DNA of 64,000 nucleotides from Terfezia claveryi (GCA_015179025.1 WHUX01000030.1:372001-436000), one strand, 5' to 3'. Counted from the stretch's first letter, positions 1 to 12,106 are shown. Program-made: numbers and translations. Notes: generated by a model from the letters alone, not told the origin.

Positions 1-1082
1 AAATCATCGTCATCCTGTAGCACCGTCTCAGTAGTGTATGGATGTCCCGTGACCAGTTCTTTCATATAGCTATCACCCAAAGCCCTGGTTACCGCCAGTA
101 CCCCTGTATCCCTGGTTATTACATGCCATGCATTCTGCTATCGATAACGGTGATGACCCACCATTGACGCGGTTATTTAATATCAGGCCTCCTGCATTGG
201 ACACCCTCCTGCTTTCGTTCTCATCGCTGCCTTTGTGATCGTAACTCAGCCTCAATGCTTTTCCCCCTCTGCACAAGACTATTCTTGCATCCCCCACATT
301 TGCGGTGTACAGTACTCTTTGACGTTCTGTCGCTGGGGGGATTGTTCAGCTGATGACCTGGCATTGTCGTTGCCTGGTAGAGTCAGAGTTCCAGTACGCG
401 GCCTGTCCTCCCATCTCAATACTGCGCAAACTGCCGTGCATCCACTGTTTCTCATCGGTAATTTCTCCAATTGCCCATCACAGTTTGTGAATGTCACATC
501 CAGCAACTCAGGTATTGGTGTATGCGGATTCTTTCGGATTGTTTCCTCGAGAACAAGATGTAGCTTCTTTCCACACCAATCCGCAGCATACGCCCCAGCA
601 TGGCCGTCAAAAATAGCAAAATAGCCGTTATCTGTCTCTGTGGTAAATCCGGTAGAACTTTCATCAGAAGGGGTCGTATTATCTCTTGTGCTCGACAGGA
701 AGTTGTATAGGAAAGAGTGAGTATCCTCCATGGTTCTTCGACATTTCTTATTGCGGTCTTCTGTCACCCCCACTCTAAAAGTACTATTCGGGCCCGGTCT
801 CGAATCACCGGCTGAGTTATTATGGTTGGGTGTCGCGGTAGGTGTTGCCTTTGTTTCGGTCTTGGTAGATTTTGGCTGCTTGTCTTCATCTTTGTGGTTT
901 GCACTAGCCCCAATGCTGGATCCAAACGACGACAGGGAGCTCCTAGCAGAAGCGATCAGGGAAGAAGCCTTCCCAGAACTACCACGGCTGGGTTTGGTGT
1001 CGGTAGAGCTTGACGGTGTAGCTTGCTGGGCCGAGGCCTTTTCTAGTGATGATGATGTGGATGACGAATTGTTACCGAACAT
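1..1082 (-). CDS. PTC1: PP2C-type Ser/Thr phosphatase Ptc1, 3' end cut by window edge
   Basis: Metal-dependent protein phosphatase that dephosphorylates Ser/Thr, in yeasts acting on stress MAPK pathways. Exons: 398-1082, 162-332 and 1-103, with introns 333-397 (GTACTG..CCCCAG) and 104-161 (GTGGGT..TACAG); phases agree and the protein runs on past base 1. Visible PP2C motifs in order: [28 protein letters not shown] (metal-binding Asp), [46 protein letters not shown], and [18 protein letters not shown]. About 120 N-terminal residues are Ser/Thr/Pro-rich and look disordered. The start is the ATG at 1082. Upstream the frame stays open for about 23 codons ([20 protein letters not shown]) without an ATG, so a small 5' exon is possible. 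The family call is seen in the sequence; the Ptc1 orthology is inferred from the [14 protein letters not shown] block. Confidence 0.9.
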
Positions 1083-2490
1083 CCTGGCGAGGATGCCGCC
1101 GGAGCTGGAGAGGGTTCGACGCTTGCCTGCCAGCTTTTTGTATGGGGGTTACGGAGTGTTCTGCGTGAAACCTTGTGGACTGCGCGATGTCGACGGTTCG
1201 ACCTGCTGGGAGAGTTGATGGAGTGTGTAGGTGGGAATCTTTAACGCAGGGGCGGCGGCTTACAAAGGGCTAACAAATCCACTGAGCTCCAGTGAGGCGG
1301 ACTGTTTACGGAGCTCAATCAAGCCGAGTAGTGGGGTGTCACGCGAAACCCGTCGCTGTCAATATAGTGGCCGTGGCTGCAACTTCAAGGGTAAGGTTGA
1401 AGCTGGGAATAATAATAGAGAGAATCGTATGTATTCTGGTAAGAGTCGTTGGGACGCAGGGGGGGGGGGGTGTGGCAGTTTGGGGACAAGGATTCTTTAT
1501 AAGGATGAACAAGTGAGTGGCTCTGGTTACTGTAGAGTACTTTAATAATTATACGCTTAATTGCTTCACAGTCATGCGTGGAAACCCACACAGATCTGCG
1601 ATACCACGTTTCTGACACAGACACGAGACAGGTGTGCAATCAAGCTCTAAAGCCAGGACAATTGTCAATCACATTCCAAATCCAACGCCGAGGAATATAC
1701 ATACATAGATACAAGGCATACGGCAAAGCCAGCCCACCCCACCAGCGAAGCAAGTTACCACAGGATCCTGAGATGGTAGTTTTTTGCTCCCTCCCCTCTG
1801 ATGTTTCTCATGCACGCTCGCGTGTGCTGCCGGGGATATGTTCGTTTCCGCAAGCCAGACTGCTCATGCCAGACTACTTATCGTTCCGGGCTGAAATAAC
1901 AGCTGCCCCTACTGTAGGAACCGCACTGAAACAGAACTACACGCACTGCAAACCTTCAACACAACACCTCAAGTGGATCTGTCAAAACATTAATGGAATC
2001 ATCTATCAAAAACGGGTTTGTATTTAATTGATACCGGTATTGCAAGTACATACTACTATGAACCTCCCATAGTTCACCCCGACCTCGCGCAATCACCACA
2101 CCCCACTTGTCAAAATATGAGAATGATCCTAACAGGCAATTCGGCGAATGCTCGGATGTCTCAAGCCACATGAACATCCAAAGTACTTAAGTAGTAGGTA
2201 CAGTACCTCTGACGGCGAGAATGTGTTCGAGGCCAACCACCGAGGCCCTGCCAGCTTGATGATCTGAACTATGCACAAGAGATGAATAAAAGACTTAAAG
2301 ACTGAATGAATTTAAACCCTCAATTGAGCTCCCTTCCAAGTTCACTATTTCCTACTTCGACATTGTTTACCTCAGGCTGGCCTAAGACTATTTCTTCCAA
2401 TAAGCGATTTTAGTATACTTATCCCACACACCTCCTCACCAGACGTCGTGCCTTACATATTTATATTTAAGTATACCTAATAAGTAAGAA
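1083..2490. other. Intergenic, no gene seen
   Basis: This stretch lies between the 5' end of the phosphatase gene and the 3' end of the DUF1264 gene. It holds a run of ten or more G near 1459-1469 and AT-rich sequence from about 2280. The open frames here have no family resemblance and no supportable splice structure. Promoter elements of the phosphatase gene should lie near 1083-1300, but no specific site can be named. Confidence 0.5.
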
Positions 2491-3308
2491 TCACTTCTTC
2501 TTCCAGCAGGCATCCGCATCTAAGCAATGTACCACAGGTTAGCACACATGTGGGTGAGTAGTACGAACCCCTTCCTGTTCATATAAAATCTCAACTTTCT
2601 GCTGGTTTATAGATACTTACGTGGATCAATCTCAGGCTCCTCTAGGGACTGCCTTAAAGCTGCCTTTCTTCGCCAGTCTTCTCCTAGTTTCCTATCCCGT
2701 TCTCCAACATACTTCTCAAAGTCAAATTGATCTCGAGCAGTAAAACTACTCATGAGATTTGGTGGGCCGAGTGGCAACTTGTGTCCCTTATCCACTTGCC
2801 AGAGATGAAAGATCTTGCCATAGAGCCTCACAGTTTTTTCCATCTCTTTTTGCTCAGCCTTATCCCATACACTCTCTGGTATTCCAGCCGGCCGTGGCAA
2901 AACTAACATCCCCGATTTAACCTCAAAAACATGGGAATGCCAGTACTTTTTCTCTTCTCCGTCTAGATCCTTGAAGAGGCGCTCGCTGATCATATACTCA
3001 ATCCCTATCAACTTGGCGTCTTTCGCATCTGAGTCATATAGCAGGCACTGGCGTACATCCTCATTGAGGTGGGCGCAGAAATGAGTTGTTTCGAGGAATC
3101 TTGATGTATCATTTGCATCCACATGGAATGCATTTAGATGGGCACAGATGTTGCTCAATGGTGCAAAGCTCTCTCGGCTCGTTAGCTCGCTGATGGTTAA
3201 TTGGAATTCAATGAATTATACCTGTGTAGCTCCCGCTACGGCTGTCAACACAGCGGATTGTGTTGATAGTGGCTCCCCTGGAGCATCGTGAGTTTCAGTA
3301 TGAAACAT
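2491..3308 (-). CDS. Oil-body-associated protein-like (DUF1264 family)
   Basis: Member of the OBAP/DUF1264 family, known from plant oil bodies and common in fungi; no enzymatic role is established. Three exons join in phase: 3222-3308, 2621-3170 and 2491-2519, with introns 3171-3221 and 2520-2620. The last intron has a perfect GTAAGT donor and a GCTAAC branch site. The product is 221 residues starting MFHTETHDAPGEPL. Family marks seen are SFAPLSNICAHLNAFHVDAN, LIGIEYMISERLFKDLDGEE, KKYWHSHVFEVKSGMLVLPR and GKIFHLWQVDKGHKLPLGPP. The C terminus is PHADACWKKK. Reading through the last donor would instead give a false ending PRKYL. It is divergent from the NAD kinase gene, and two CRE-like sites lie 75-103 bases upstream of its start. 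Confidence 0.85.
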
Positions 3309-3382
3309 CTTGCAACGTTTGATGGTTAACGTTGTTTCATTTTTACAATTAAGAACTCTGGTGGCACCTTATTTAAGTACAG

Positions 3383-3411
3383 TTGACGTCAAGATAAATG
3401 ACTCGACGTCA
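3383..3411. promoter_or_regulatory. Two CRE-like (ATF/CREB) sites
   Basis: TTGACGTCAA at 3383-3392 is a full palindromic CRE core, and GACGTCA follows at 3405-3411. Both lie in the 532-base interval between the divergent starts of the DUF1264 gene (3308) and the NAD kinase gene. ATF/CREB bZIP factors bind TGACGTCA; such a factor is encoded at 30560-31699. Regulation by it is inference. Confidence 0.45.
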
Positions 3412-3840
3412 TTATCACTAAACGGGGCTTCAGATCACCTGACTCCGGTATATCAACTTCCGTTTTCGGAAATATTGCACAGCTTGCACTGATTGCAGAC
3501 TACTGCTAAGGCAATTCAAATGTTGACTTTGAGCCGTGCTTATCTCAGAATTCCTATAGGTTACGCTTGGCTTCTGATCATGGACAGGTTGACTTGTTAA
3601 GATACAAGTATTGATGTACTGTATATCATAAATACTCATGCGGCACAGGAAGTACCACTTATCCAAGTACAGGGTTACATTGAATGACGACACTTAGATC
3701 CTGTGTCACGTGGGATTACCTGTCTGGTTCAATGAAAGAATCTCTGGTTTCTAAGGGTAACCTAAGATATCCACAATTCGAATCATTAATAGGATTTCAC
3801 GAAACTTCAATAATCCACCCTCCCTACCGTATCTGCGTCC

Positions 3841-5782
3841 ATGCCTCCTTCTACTCCTAATGCTGAAGTGCAGAAGATAACTGCAGCCGAACTCCCTGAG
3901 GCTTCCCTTCATGCATACGTAGCGGGCCCGGAAGTCAAGATAGATGTAGCAGCAATTCCAGAACTTCAGGCATGCCATCTTACTGCTATTTCCATACCCC
4001 AATATCAGACTTCAGGAATCTCACTGTGAGCTAATATAGATTGCAATATAGGACGGTGCTGAAGATGAAGAATATCAGGGCCTTGAGGCACGATCAACCA
4101 CTTGAATACCAAGAAGCCAGAGTCTCAGAAAACTAACACTATCTCTATACATAGGTCATATTTGACCCAGGCATTAGCTCCAAACACCGGCGAAAGTCCT
4201 CCATTTCACACAGCAACAGTCAATCTCTACCCAAAATAGGTACTAGCTCGTGCTTTGTCCATGCCCTGCTTGAAGCCCAAAAGGCAGCCGAGGCGGGAAG
4301 GACTTTTGCGCAATTTGACTCTCAACTTCATAAGAATGAAGAATTTCGGGTTGGCCCTAGTATGGATTCACGAATGTTGACGAAAATGCAATTGACTGAT
4401 TTGGCACTTGGTGTGAGGGAGCTGAGTAAACGCTTTGGTATGACTGCTGGGACTGATTGACCAAATGTTAGGAGCTAATATGGAAACCACAGCTAGTATG
4501 GAGATGAGGTTGAAAGTGAGGAATTTCTTCTTGGTTACCAAACCTCACGACAACGGCCTGTTGAGATATACTCGGGAGCTCGCACTTTGGTTACTGAAAC
4601 ACTCGCAAGATTCTGTAGTGTAAGCTCCGTCTGCCTCTACACTAATGTGAAAGTCACTGATTAGAATTTCTGGTCAAGCTATGTCGACCAAAATATTCGT
4701 GAAAGTCAAGAGTTCGATGCAATGTGCATTTTATCAGAGCCAAGCTTTGAGAATCGCCTACGGTATTGGACGCCAGAAATCTGTCTCAAACATCCACATA
4801 CATTTGATTTCGTTATTACTGTAAGTCTATCTGTGATCAAAGTTGCTGTTTTCGGTCGTGGCTCATATTATCAGCTTGGGGGTGATGGAACCGTGCTATA
4901 TGCAAGCTGGCTTTTTCAGAAAATCGTGCCACCGGTCTTATCCTTTGCTTTAGGGTCCTTAGGATTTCTTACAACATTTGACTTCAAAGACTTCCCAAGA
5001 AGTATTGAACACTGCTTGAATGATGGAATCACAGTCTGTTTGAGATTACGGTTTGAGGGTAATGCCTCCTAGATACTCTTAAAAATTTTCGTCTCTTAGA
5101 ATTTCGTTGACAAGATTTAGGTACAATCATGCGTTCCCTGAAGCGGGAGAGAGGACAAAGAGCCGAAGGATGTGACCTGATCCGTGAGATCCTCGGTATG
5201 GAGGCCGACGGGCCTACCCACCGCGGAGCGGAGTCATTTACTATTCTCAATGAGGTGGTAGTAGACCGGGGCCCAAATTCGAGTATGTTTCATCCTTGCC
5301 ATGCATTCATTAAGAAGAGAGACTCCGTGACTGATGAGCATATTCTAGCAATGTCTTCAACCGAGCTATTTGGCGACAATGAACATCTCACTAGTATACT
5401 CGCGGATGGAATCTGCATATCCACACCCACTGGCTCAACAGCTTACAGCCTTGCCGCGGGAGGGTCATTGTGTCATCCTGAGATTCCCAGCATGCTAGTG
5501 ACACCTATATGTGCCCATAGTCTAACGTTCCGCCCATTGATATTACCAGATTCAATGGTGTTGAGGGTTGGGGTTCCGTATGATGCAAGGACCAGCGCAT
5601 GGGCTAGTTTCGATGGGAGACAGAGGCTGGAATTGCGCCAGGGAGATTACATCACAGTATGCGCGAGCAGATTCCCATTCCCAGCCATCCAGAGCCGAAA
5701 ACAGAATAAAGACTGGTTCGACTCTCTCTCCAGGAATTTCCATTGGGGCACACGGCAGAAGCAGAAGCCGTATACTGTGTAG
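3841..5782 (+). CDS. UTR1: NAD kinase (Utr1/Yef1 family)
   Basis: Phosphorylates NAD(H) to NADP(H) using ATP. Well-supported exons: 4155-4437, 4493-4617, 4665-4820, 4875-5058, 5121-5282 and 5349-5782; all phases agree. Two introns (4821-4874 and 5283-5348) are multiples of three without stops, so simple translation reads through them. Diagnostic motifs: CFVHALLEAQKAAE, LTDLALGVRELSKRF, the GGDGT loop in LGGDGTVLYASWLFQKIVPP, LSFALGSLGFLTTFDF, LNEVVVDRGPNS, and ADGICISTPTGSTAYSLAAGG, followed by ICAHSLTFRPLILP and SWA-like ASFDGR. The product ends in KQKPYTV. The N terminus is not resolved: an ATG at 3841 opens a 62-codon frame that could be exon 1, and the exon at 4155 follows an ACTAAC..ATAG acceptor. 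The family is certain; the first exon is a guess. Confidence 0.88.
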
Positions 5783-7984
5783 GATCAAGGTAAAGCTCGG
5801 TTTGGTGTCCTTGGGCTTTTTATGGGTATCCTGTTTGCGCTTCCGCGGATTTGATGAAAATTGATGAGTCATAGTCGACATTTTCACAATAGAAGCATTT
5901 TTACTCGTGTGGGATCCTAGGAAACTGGAATAAAAATTCATACCCTAATGGTTTTTCCGATACAAAATATAGTTGTGAAAGACATGTCCATCCAACACCA
6001 TTCATGTTCTGGAGATGAGACCAGAACAGGATGGATGCCAGGCGCGCTGCTCTGCCTCTGCTGTCCACACCAACGAGTTTCAAGAACTCTGAATCGTCCT
6101 GAGTGCAATGGCGACGATTGGCTCTAGCATATTTCAGAGGGATGATTTGTGTTTGAGGGCGCAGGGGAAAGGCCCGTTTATATAGTTGCCGGACTTTTCG
6201 GGCTTGGCGGTACCGTTAGGTATGAGTGCAGGATAAGGTTCCATACCTAACTGTAGGCACGAGACTACTAACTGTACCGTGGTAATTATGTCATAAAAGG
6301 ACTTCAGTATGGAGTATGTAGGTTCAAGACCTCCATCTAGACACCTATGTATATAAGGTACTGTATATAGGGATCGCACTCGTTGAAACTTAAGTTCCAG
6401 TCCGAGCTTAAGGCGGATTCTTCTGTCAGTACATATAAGAATGAGCTCACACTGCACCCCTCTGGTGGTCAATTAATAAACTGGAGTTTTGATATGCAAT
6501 GCCTTGGCACAACTACACTAGCCTCAATACAGCACAACCTTGGAATTTTTGGCCACCTTCGTTACGCATTCTTAATCAGCTCCATATTCGATTGACCCAA
6601 CGACAAGTATTGCCAACAGCTTATATACTTAATGATGTATGAATTCAGAAACGAACCTAATAGACCTACTAAAGGAGCTTTGGGAAGTCTACACTCCGTA
6701 CAATAATGTCAGCACGCCCCTATATACACTGTAGGTAGCACCTGGAAGAATCAGTGCTGGAAGGCGTTCTGATTTTTGGAGGGACATCAGTTTTAGAGAA
6801 CTTGATTAGGAATTATCCAGAGTCATTCTTGAATTAGTTTTCGGATGACATTATGGGGTGACGTTGAGCATCATAACAGCAAGAATAAGTAGTACCGCAC
6901 TCTCGTGATGACTCTGGACACAAAGGCCAAGACACCAAGGCGCTGCCAAGAGATTGCATAGCCTGAGTTTTTGAAAACACCAGTAATTAATTAACCACCG
7001 GTAGTCATATGAACCATTGCCAGAGTCATGACTGCACCTGTTACAATTAAGCATCACGACCATAGTCAGTCGGAAGGAGGTGGCCGGTGTTTGTTGTAGA
7101 TCATATGGCGCGCGGAGAGATCTAGCCTTCTTCCAGTCCTTCCAGTCCCTGGGCATATATTGTAGGCTTGGCTTATCAGTCCAGGGCCGGCTGAAGCAGC
7201 AGAATATTCTTCGCGACCTGAGCCCCACTGGCCACCTTCTCCAGTATTGCATTGATCGTAGTATGTAAAGTACAGTAATAATGGGATGACTGTGTCTTGC
7301 GGCACAGTCTCAGACACGGACTGACCTGACTGACCGTACCGGACGACTGACCGTACCGTTAATATTGCCCTTGGGATTTGCTGGAGAAGCACAGTATGAC
7401 TCAGGTTTTTCTTGTATATCAAGTGCGGAGTACTCCGTACCACTCTCCTGTATATATACAGAGGCCCCCAGCCCCGTGTGCGTCTAATATCTCGACTCTT
7501 ACACAGCATTCAAGTCTCATCACCCTCTTCTATCTATGTATTCTCTCCTATTCAGTATGCCCTGTGACAGTTCCGCTTGAGCATGTTGCTGCCCGCAATC
7601 CGTATCCAAGATTCGCTGCATTATTGTAGTAGCTACTCTAGCTGCACATCACCTTTTTTCTGCTCTCTGCACCATTCTACACCCACAACCCGCAATGATT
7701 GTTCGACTATTCCACACACCACAGTTGAATCAAAACGGAAAACAATTATATAAACGATACCGCCTGCGGTCTATAGTCAAAACAGGTCCAAACAGCCCCA
7801 ATTACTTACATTCCACCAGTGCAGCTACATCCAAATATACCCGGAAGGAGACACATTTACGTTTAAGGTCGTCGTGTTCGCAAAGTGCTTGGTATAATAG
7901 GCTTTATAGAGGCTTAGCTTGATTGATAAAGGCCCAAACACCTACTCGAAGCAAATAATTCGATCGGGATTCATTCCATCTCAG
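5783..7984. other. 2.2-kb intergenic region, no gene seen
   Basis: The region lies between the NAD kinase stop and the start of the GTPase gene, both on the plus strand. It is AT-rich and has many short GTAC/TACAGTA-type motifs, including a GGAGTACTCC palindrome near 7426-7435 and two CTGACCGTACCG copies near 7331-7358. None of the small frames resembles a known family. The CT-rich stretch near 7640-7690 may be leader sequence of the GTPase gene. Confidence 0.45.
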
Positions 7985-10135
7985 ATGTCCTCGAAACAAG
8001 CCACTGGGAGGCGCACGGGTGCTGATACGGCACTCAGCGATTTTGCGGACTATGTCGAAAGGCAACAGGCGCTCCGGGGGAAGGCCGCTGCGGGGCCAAG
8101 CGCAGTTGATGTTGAAGATGAGCTTAGCATCATTGATCAGTTAAATTTAGGTGAGGATGAGCCCGGTGCGAATCAGAAGCTGAGGGATCTCCTTCTTCCA
8201 TCGGCGGAGGAGGATGCAAGGGCGAGGGATGCGCTGAAGGGGGTACTGAAAAGGTTGATTGCGGAGGGGAGGGGAGAGGCGTTGTTTGATGTTGGACTGG
8301 AACGAAATGGGGATAATATGGGCCTTGGGAAGGAGGAATATGAGAAGGCATTGGGCAGACTGAGGGACGTGAGCAGGGAGATCAAGTGTGTGGTCACGGT
8401 GCTGCTTGAGGAGGGGGCAGCGGCGACCGAAGGGTGTAGTGCGAAGGCGCTCGTGCGAAAACAGCCCGAGTCTATTGAGGAGTTGCTGGAGATTAGGGTA
8501 GCTGTGGTAGGGAATGGTGAGTGTTTTGGATCTGTGTTTTGTATGAATGTACGCTGACAGGGTGGGACACAAAACAGTCGATGCTGGAAAGTCCACATTA
8601 CTCGGTGTTCTTACGAAGGGTACGCTCGATGATGGAAGGGGGAAGTCACGAGTCAATCTCTTCAGGCACAAGCATGAGATTGAGAGCGGGAGGACCAGTT
8701 CTGTTGGTAAGAAATCGAAGCACCATATTCATTTAGGGAGATTACCATGACCTTAACATATCAATGCTACAGGCATGGAAATCCTCGGTTTCGACACGGA
8801 ATCAAAAATAGTAGGCGCCACAGCTCCCGGCAGAAAACTGACCTGGGAGGAGATTGGAAATCGCTCTGCACGTATCTCCATACCAATGCCATAAGCGCAA
8901 GTCCTCTTGCTAACTATCGTCTCCAGTCTAAAGTCATTTCATTCAGCGACCTCGCCGGGCATGAGAAATACCTCCGCACCACTGTCTTTGGCCTCCTCGG
9001 CACCTCCCCCGACTATGTCATGCTCATGGTGGCCGCCAACAATGGGCTGATCGGTATGTCCCGGGAGCACCTCGGGATCGCTCTTGCCTTGAATGTTCCC
9101 GTCCTCGTGGTCATCACCAAAATCGACATCTGTCCGCCAAAAATCCTCCAACAAACCATTCAACAGCTCACGAAAATCATGAAATCCGCCGGTGCGCGCA
9201 AAATCCCAATATTCATCAAGAGTAAAGAGGAAGTCATTCACACGGCGACACATTTTGTTAGTGACAGGATCTGCCCAATATTCCAAGTTTCCAATGTTAC
9301 GGGTGAAGGGTTGGAATTTGTCAAGGCATTTTTGAACATCATCCCGTACCATGGGAAGTTTGACTCCAAGGGCCCGTTTGAGTTCCACGTGAACGACTGT
9401 TTCTCCGTACCTTTTGTGGGGACTGTAGTCTCGGGGGTAGTTAAATCCGGGATTATCCATGCCGGAGACCAAATCCTGATCGGCCCAGACTCACTCGGGT
9501 ATTTCACCACCACCGCCATTCGCTCGATCGAGCGGAAACGGCTCCCTGTCCCAGTCTGCACTGCGGGACAATCTGCTTCGTTTGCGCTCAAGAGGATCCG
9601 GAGGAAAGATGTTCGGAAGGGGATGGTTGTGCTCCCGAAAATGGATCCTCCGCCGGTGGCGCATAGGGAGTTTGTAGCGGAAGTTCTGATTCTGAGTCAT
9701 GCGACTACTATTAAGCCGAATTATCAAGCCATGCTGCATGTGGGGCCTGTGAGCCAGACGTGTACGATTATTGATATTGATAGGGAGTATATGAGAGCAG
9801 GAGATAGGGCGAATGTGGCGTTTAGGTTCTACCAGAGGCCGGAGTATGTCTGTGTCGGAGATAAACTTATCTTCCGCGAAGGCCGGACAAAAGGGTTAGG
9901 CGTCATCAAGCAAGTCGGATACGATAAACTGAAAGACCCGCTATCGAATAAGGCGAAGAAGGAGGCAGAGGAAGTGGCGGCGGATGCGGAGGAGGCGAAG
10001 AAACGGGCGGCAGCGGATGCGAAGGTTGTTGCGGATGCGGCGGCGGCTAGGAAAGCGGCTGATGCAACAGTGGCTACTAAGAAGGCGGCTGGAGCTGATG
10101 CGCCTGCGGCATCGACTAGGAAGGGTGCTGCTTAG
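7985..10135 (+). CDS. GTPBP1/GTPBP2-like translational GTPase
   Basis: EF-Tu-superfamily GTPase of the GTPBP1/2 group, linked in animals to ribosome rescue and mRNA surveillance; the fungal role is unproven. Exons: 7985-8516, 8578-8706, 8773 to about 8867-8871, and 8927 (or slightly later)-10135. Motifs: RVAVVGNVDAGKST (G1, split by intron 8517-8577), [16 protein letters not shown] (switch I), [18 protein letters not shown] (G3), [14 protein letters not shown] (G4), SNVTGEGL, then beta-barrel domains with [15 protein letters not shown] and [12 protein letters not shown]. The third donor is unclear: C|GTATCT gives the wrong phase with the CTCCAG acceptor, so a GC donor or a shifted acceptor is needed. 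The start at 7985 is chosen over the in-frame ATG at 7919 because it begins the compact acidic N-terminal region. After the last family block comes a tail of about 55 residues rich in Ala, Lys and Glu, which is not a family feature. Confidence 0.87.
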
Positions 10136-10891
10136 GATGCAGCAGGCACTAGGAGAGCTGCTAAGAAGGCTAATATGAGAGCTGCTGCTACTTAGGAGGA
10201 TCTGGTGGTAAGACAGAGGAAAGAGGCCATGAGGATTGGTTCATGAAGCGAGGGAGAAGGAGAAGAGGAGGGGAGGTGGTGGCTTGGGGAGAGGAGCGTA
10301 TTGTTTGATAATGGTGTATGGTGTTTGCTGATGGAGGTGTATCTAATGTACGTGCGCTCTTTGCATCTTCGCTTGTTTGCTGTGAGAAGTTTGTGTGCTT
10401 TTCCCTTTCCCCTTTCCTCTTCGATCTATAGTGGTCCTTGAGAATGCTTGATTCCGGTTATGTTACCTAGAGAGCCCGTTGATTATCTAGTGTTGAACGT
10501 CGTTTTGGAGGGATGTCTTAAAAGTCCCAATCCACCAATGAAATGATTTAACCAAGAAGTGTTACCCTGAACATCATAATTATCCTCCTGCTTCACATCT
10601 GACTTCACCAAAGCCTACTTAACTGATTGGTTTAACTGAACAATACCCGAACCCGACTTGAGCTGCGGTTAAATTAACCTATCTTAATATTAAAACCAGG
10701 ACAAAAACTCCCAAAAGCAAAAAAAAAAAAAAGCTGCAAATAGAGCAAGGGAAAAATATCAAAACAGATGCTCCTAGACAGACAAAAACCATGTTTACTA
10801 GACGGAAAGAAATTTTTACACAGATAGTATTGTAGTATAAGAGATAGAATGCTCCAGCACCCCTGGCACCCAGAATGCAAACGCCCTACTG
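10136..10891. other. Convergent 3' intergenic region
   Basis: This is the space between the converging 3' ends of the GTPase and Swd2 genes. It has an A12 tract at about 10719-10731 and AT-rich sequence suited to polyadenylation on both strands. No gene is seen. Confidence 0.5.
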
Positions 10892-12106
10892 CTAATGTAT
10901 CCCGCCCACCCCCGCCCCCGCCCCCGCCCCCGCCCCCACCTCACCCATCTCCGGCAACCAAAACACCACCTCCCTCCCTGCCGTGGCAAAAAGCCCACTC
11001 CTCCCATTAAATGCCACACACCCAGCCCCACCCGCCTCCCTGGGGCACTCCAGCTCCCACCCAGGCCTGAGACAACCCTCAACCGGCATTCCCTTGCCCA
11101 TATCCCAAAGCCCCACACCTCCCTTCCCGCCATCCGCACTACCCTGCTGCCCCGACCCCGCCATCGCACCAATCACAAACCTCGCGTCCGGCGCCCAACA
11201 AACATCCCCACTCGTTCCCCACGTATGCCCATTCTGCCGTTTTGGTGGCCCTCGGTCACGGATAAGTCGTGTTACGAGAGAGCCTTTGAACGAGTCGATG
11301 ATGTAGTGATGATTTCCTGTCGTGCCCAGAAGGAGGTTCTTTCCGTCATTGCTGAATTCGAGTTTAGACCAGGTGGGCATGGCTTGCCGTGTGGATTGCA
11401 GGTATTTGGTATCCGGAAGGGGGAAGGTAGCGAATGGTTGTTTGTCGTAGTTGCGAAGGTCGTAGAGGAGGATGCTGGGGGGGGCGGAGTGCGGAGTGGC
11501 GACGGCGAAGATTATGCCGGAGGGGTCGAAGGCTGCGAGGAGGGGAGAGGGGAGGACGAGCTGCCCGTGGAAGTGTTGTGAATTGAGGTCCCAGAGTTTA
11601 AGGGTGTTGTCCATGGACGTGGAGATGAATTGGTCACTTGTGGGGCAGACTTCCAGGCAGTTGACTTTGCCGGTGTGGCCGACGAAGTATCGGCGGTAAG
11701 AGTTGTCGTGGAGAGATAGGTATCTAATTGTGTCTATCCACCTCCTTCCGGGTCAGCAGTTCATCTTGCTAGCTAGGCTACCTCCACCCCAAACACACAA
11801 CAGCCATCGCAACATACCATTCTCCTTCGTACTAGCATAAATCACCTGCGTAGTCGTATGTGTAAACTTTGCCAAATGCACGCCGTACTTTTTTGAGAAG
11901 AGTTGCTTTTGGTGTTTTCCCAGCCGGCAATCATAGAGCTGTAGCGTCTCGTCGTCGGAGGCGGCGATGCAGAATTCGCCAGAGTCGTCAAAGTCCAGAG
12001 AGGTTATCTCGGCGTTGGGGTGCGTATCTTGGAAAGATTTTGAGGGGCGGTAGCGGGGGAGGGATTCGCTGAGTTTGAGGGAGGCTTGGGGGGGCGGAGG
12101 GGGCAT
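10892..12106 (-). CDS. SWD2: WD40 protein Swd2 (COMPASS and cleavage/polyadenylation subunit)
   Basis: Swd2 is a beta-propeller subunit of the Set1/COMPASS histone H3K4 methyltransferase and, in yeast, of the mRNA 3'-end factor CPF. Two exons, 11818-12106 and 10892-11733, flank an 84-base intron (GTATGT..GGATAG) and give 376 residues in phase. Features in order: a Pro-rich start MPPPPPQASLKLSESL; the repeat ITSLDFDDSGEFCIAASDDE; LYDCRLGKHQKQLFSKKYGV, which is typical of Swd2; KVNCLEVCPTSDQFISTSMD; TLKLWDL; and FSNDGKNLLLGTTGNHHYII. It is longer than yeast Swd2 (329 residues), partly because of a Gly/Ala-rich tail written by a C5G hexamer repeat. It is divergent from the carrier gene. The identification is firm; the tail is peculiar to this copy as far as can be told. 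Confidence 0.92.
10908..10940. repeat. CCCCCG hexamer repeat coding a Gly-Ala tail
   Basis: About five CCCCCG/CCCGCC units in tandem. On the minus strand they encode the alternating Gly-Ala run GAGAGAGAGVGG that ends Swd2, just before the stop codon. Such a repeat is likely to vary in copy number between strains. Confidence 0.8.

Noticed and set aside
730..1218. 162-codon plus-strand frame over the 5' part of the phosphatase gene
   Set aside because: It is the antisense of a low-complexity Ser/Thr coding exon; no family resemblance and the minus-strand gene explains the openness.
5783..7984. tRNA or small RNA gene in the long intergenic region
   Set aside because: No cloverleaf with TTCRA-type T-loop and paired arms could be recognised here or in the other large intergenic regions.
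8939..9472. 177-codon minus-strand frame inside the GTPase gene
   Set aside because: Shadow of a GC-rich conserved plus-strand exon.
10895..11581. 228-codon plus-strand frame with Pro/Arg-rich start
   Set aside because: Mirror of the Swd2 exon and of its C-rich repeat.
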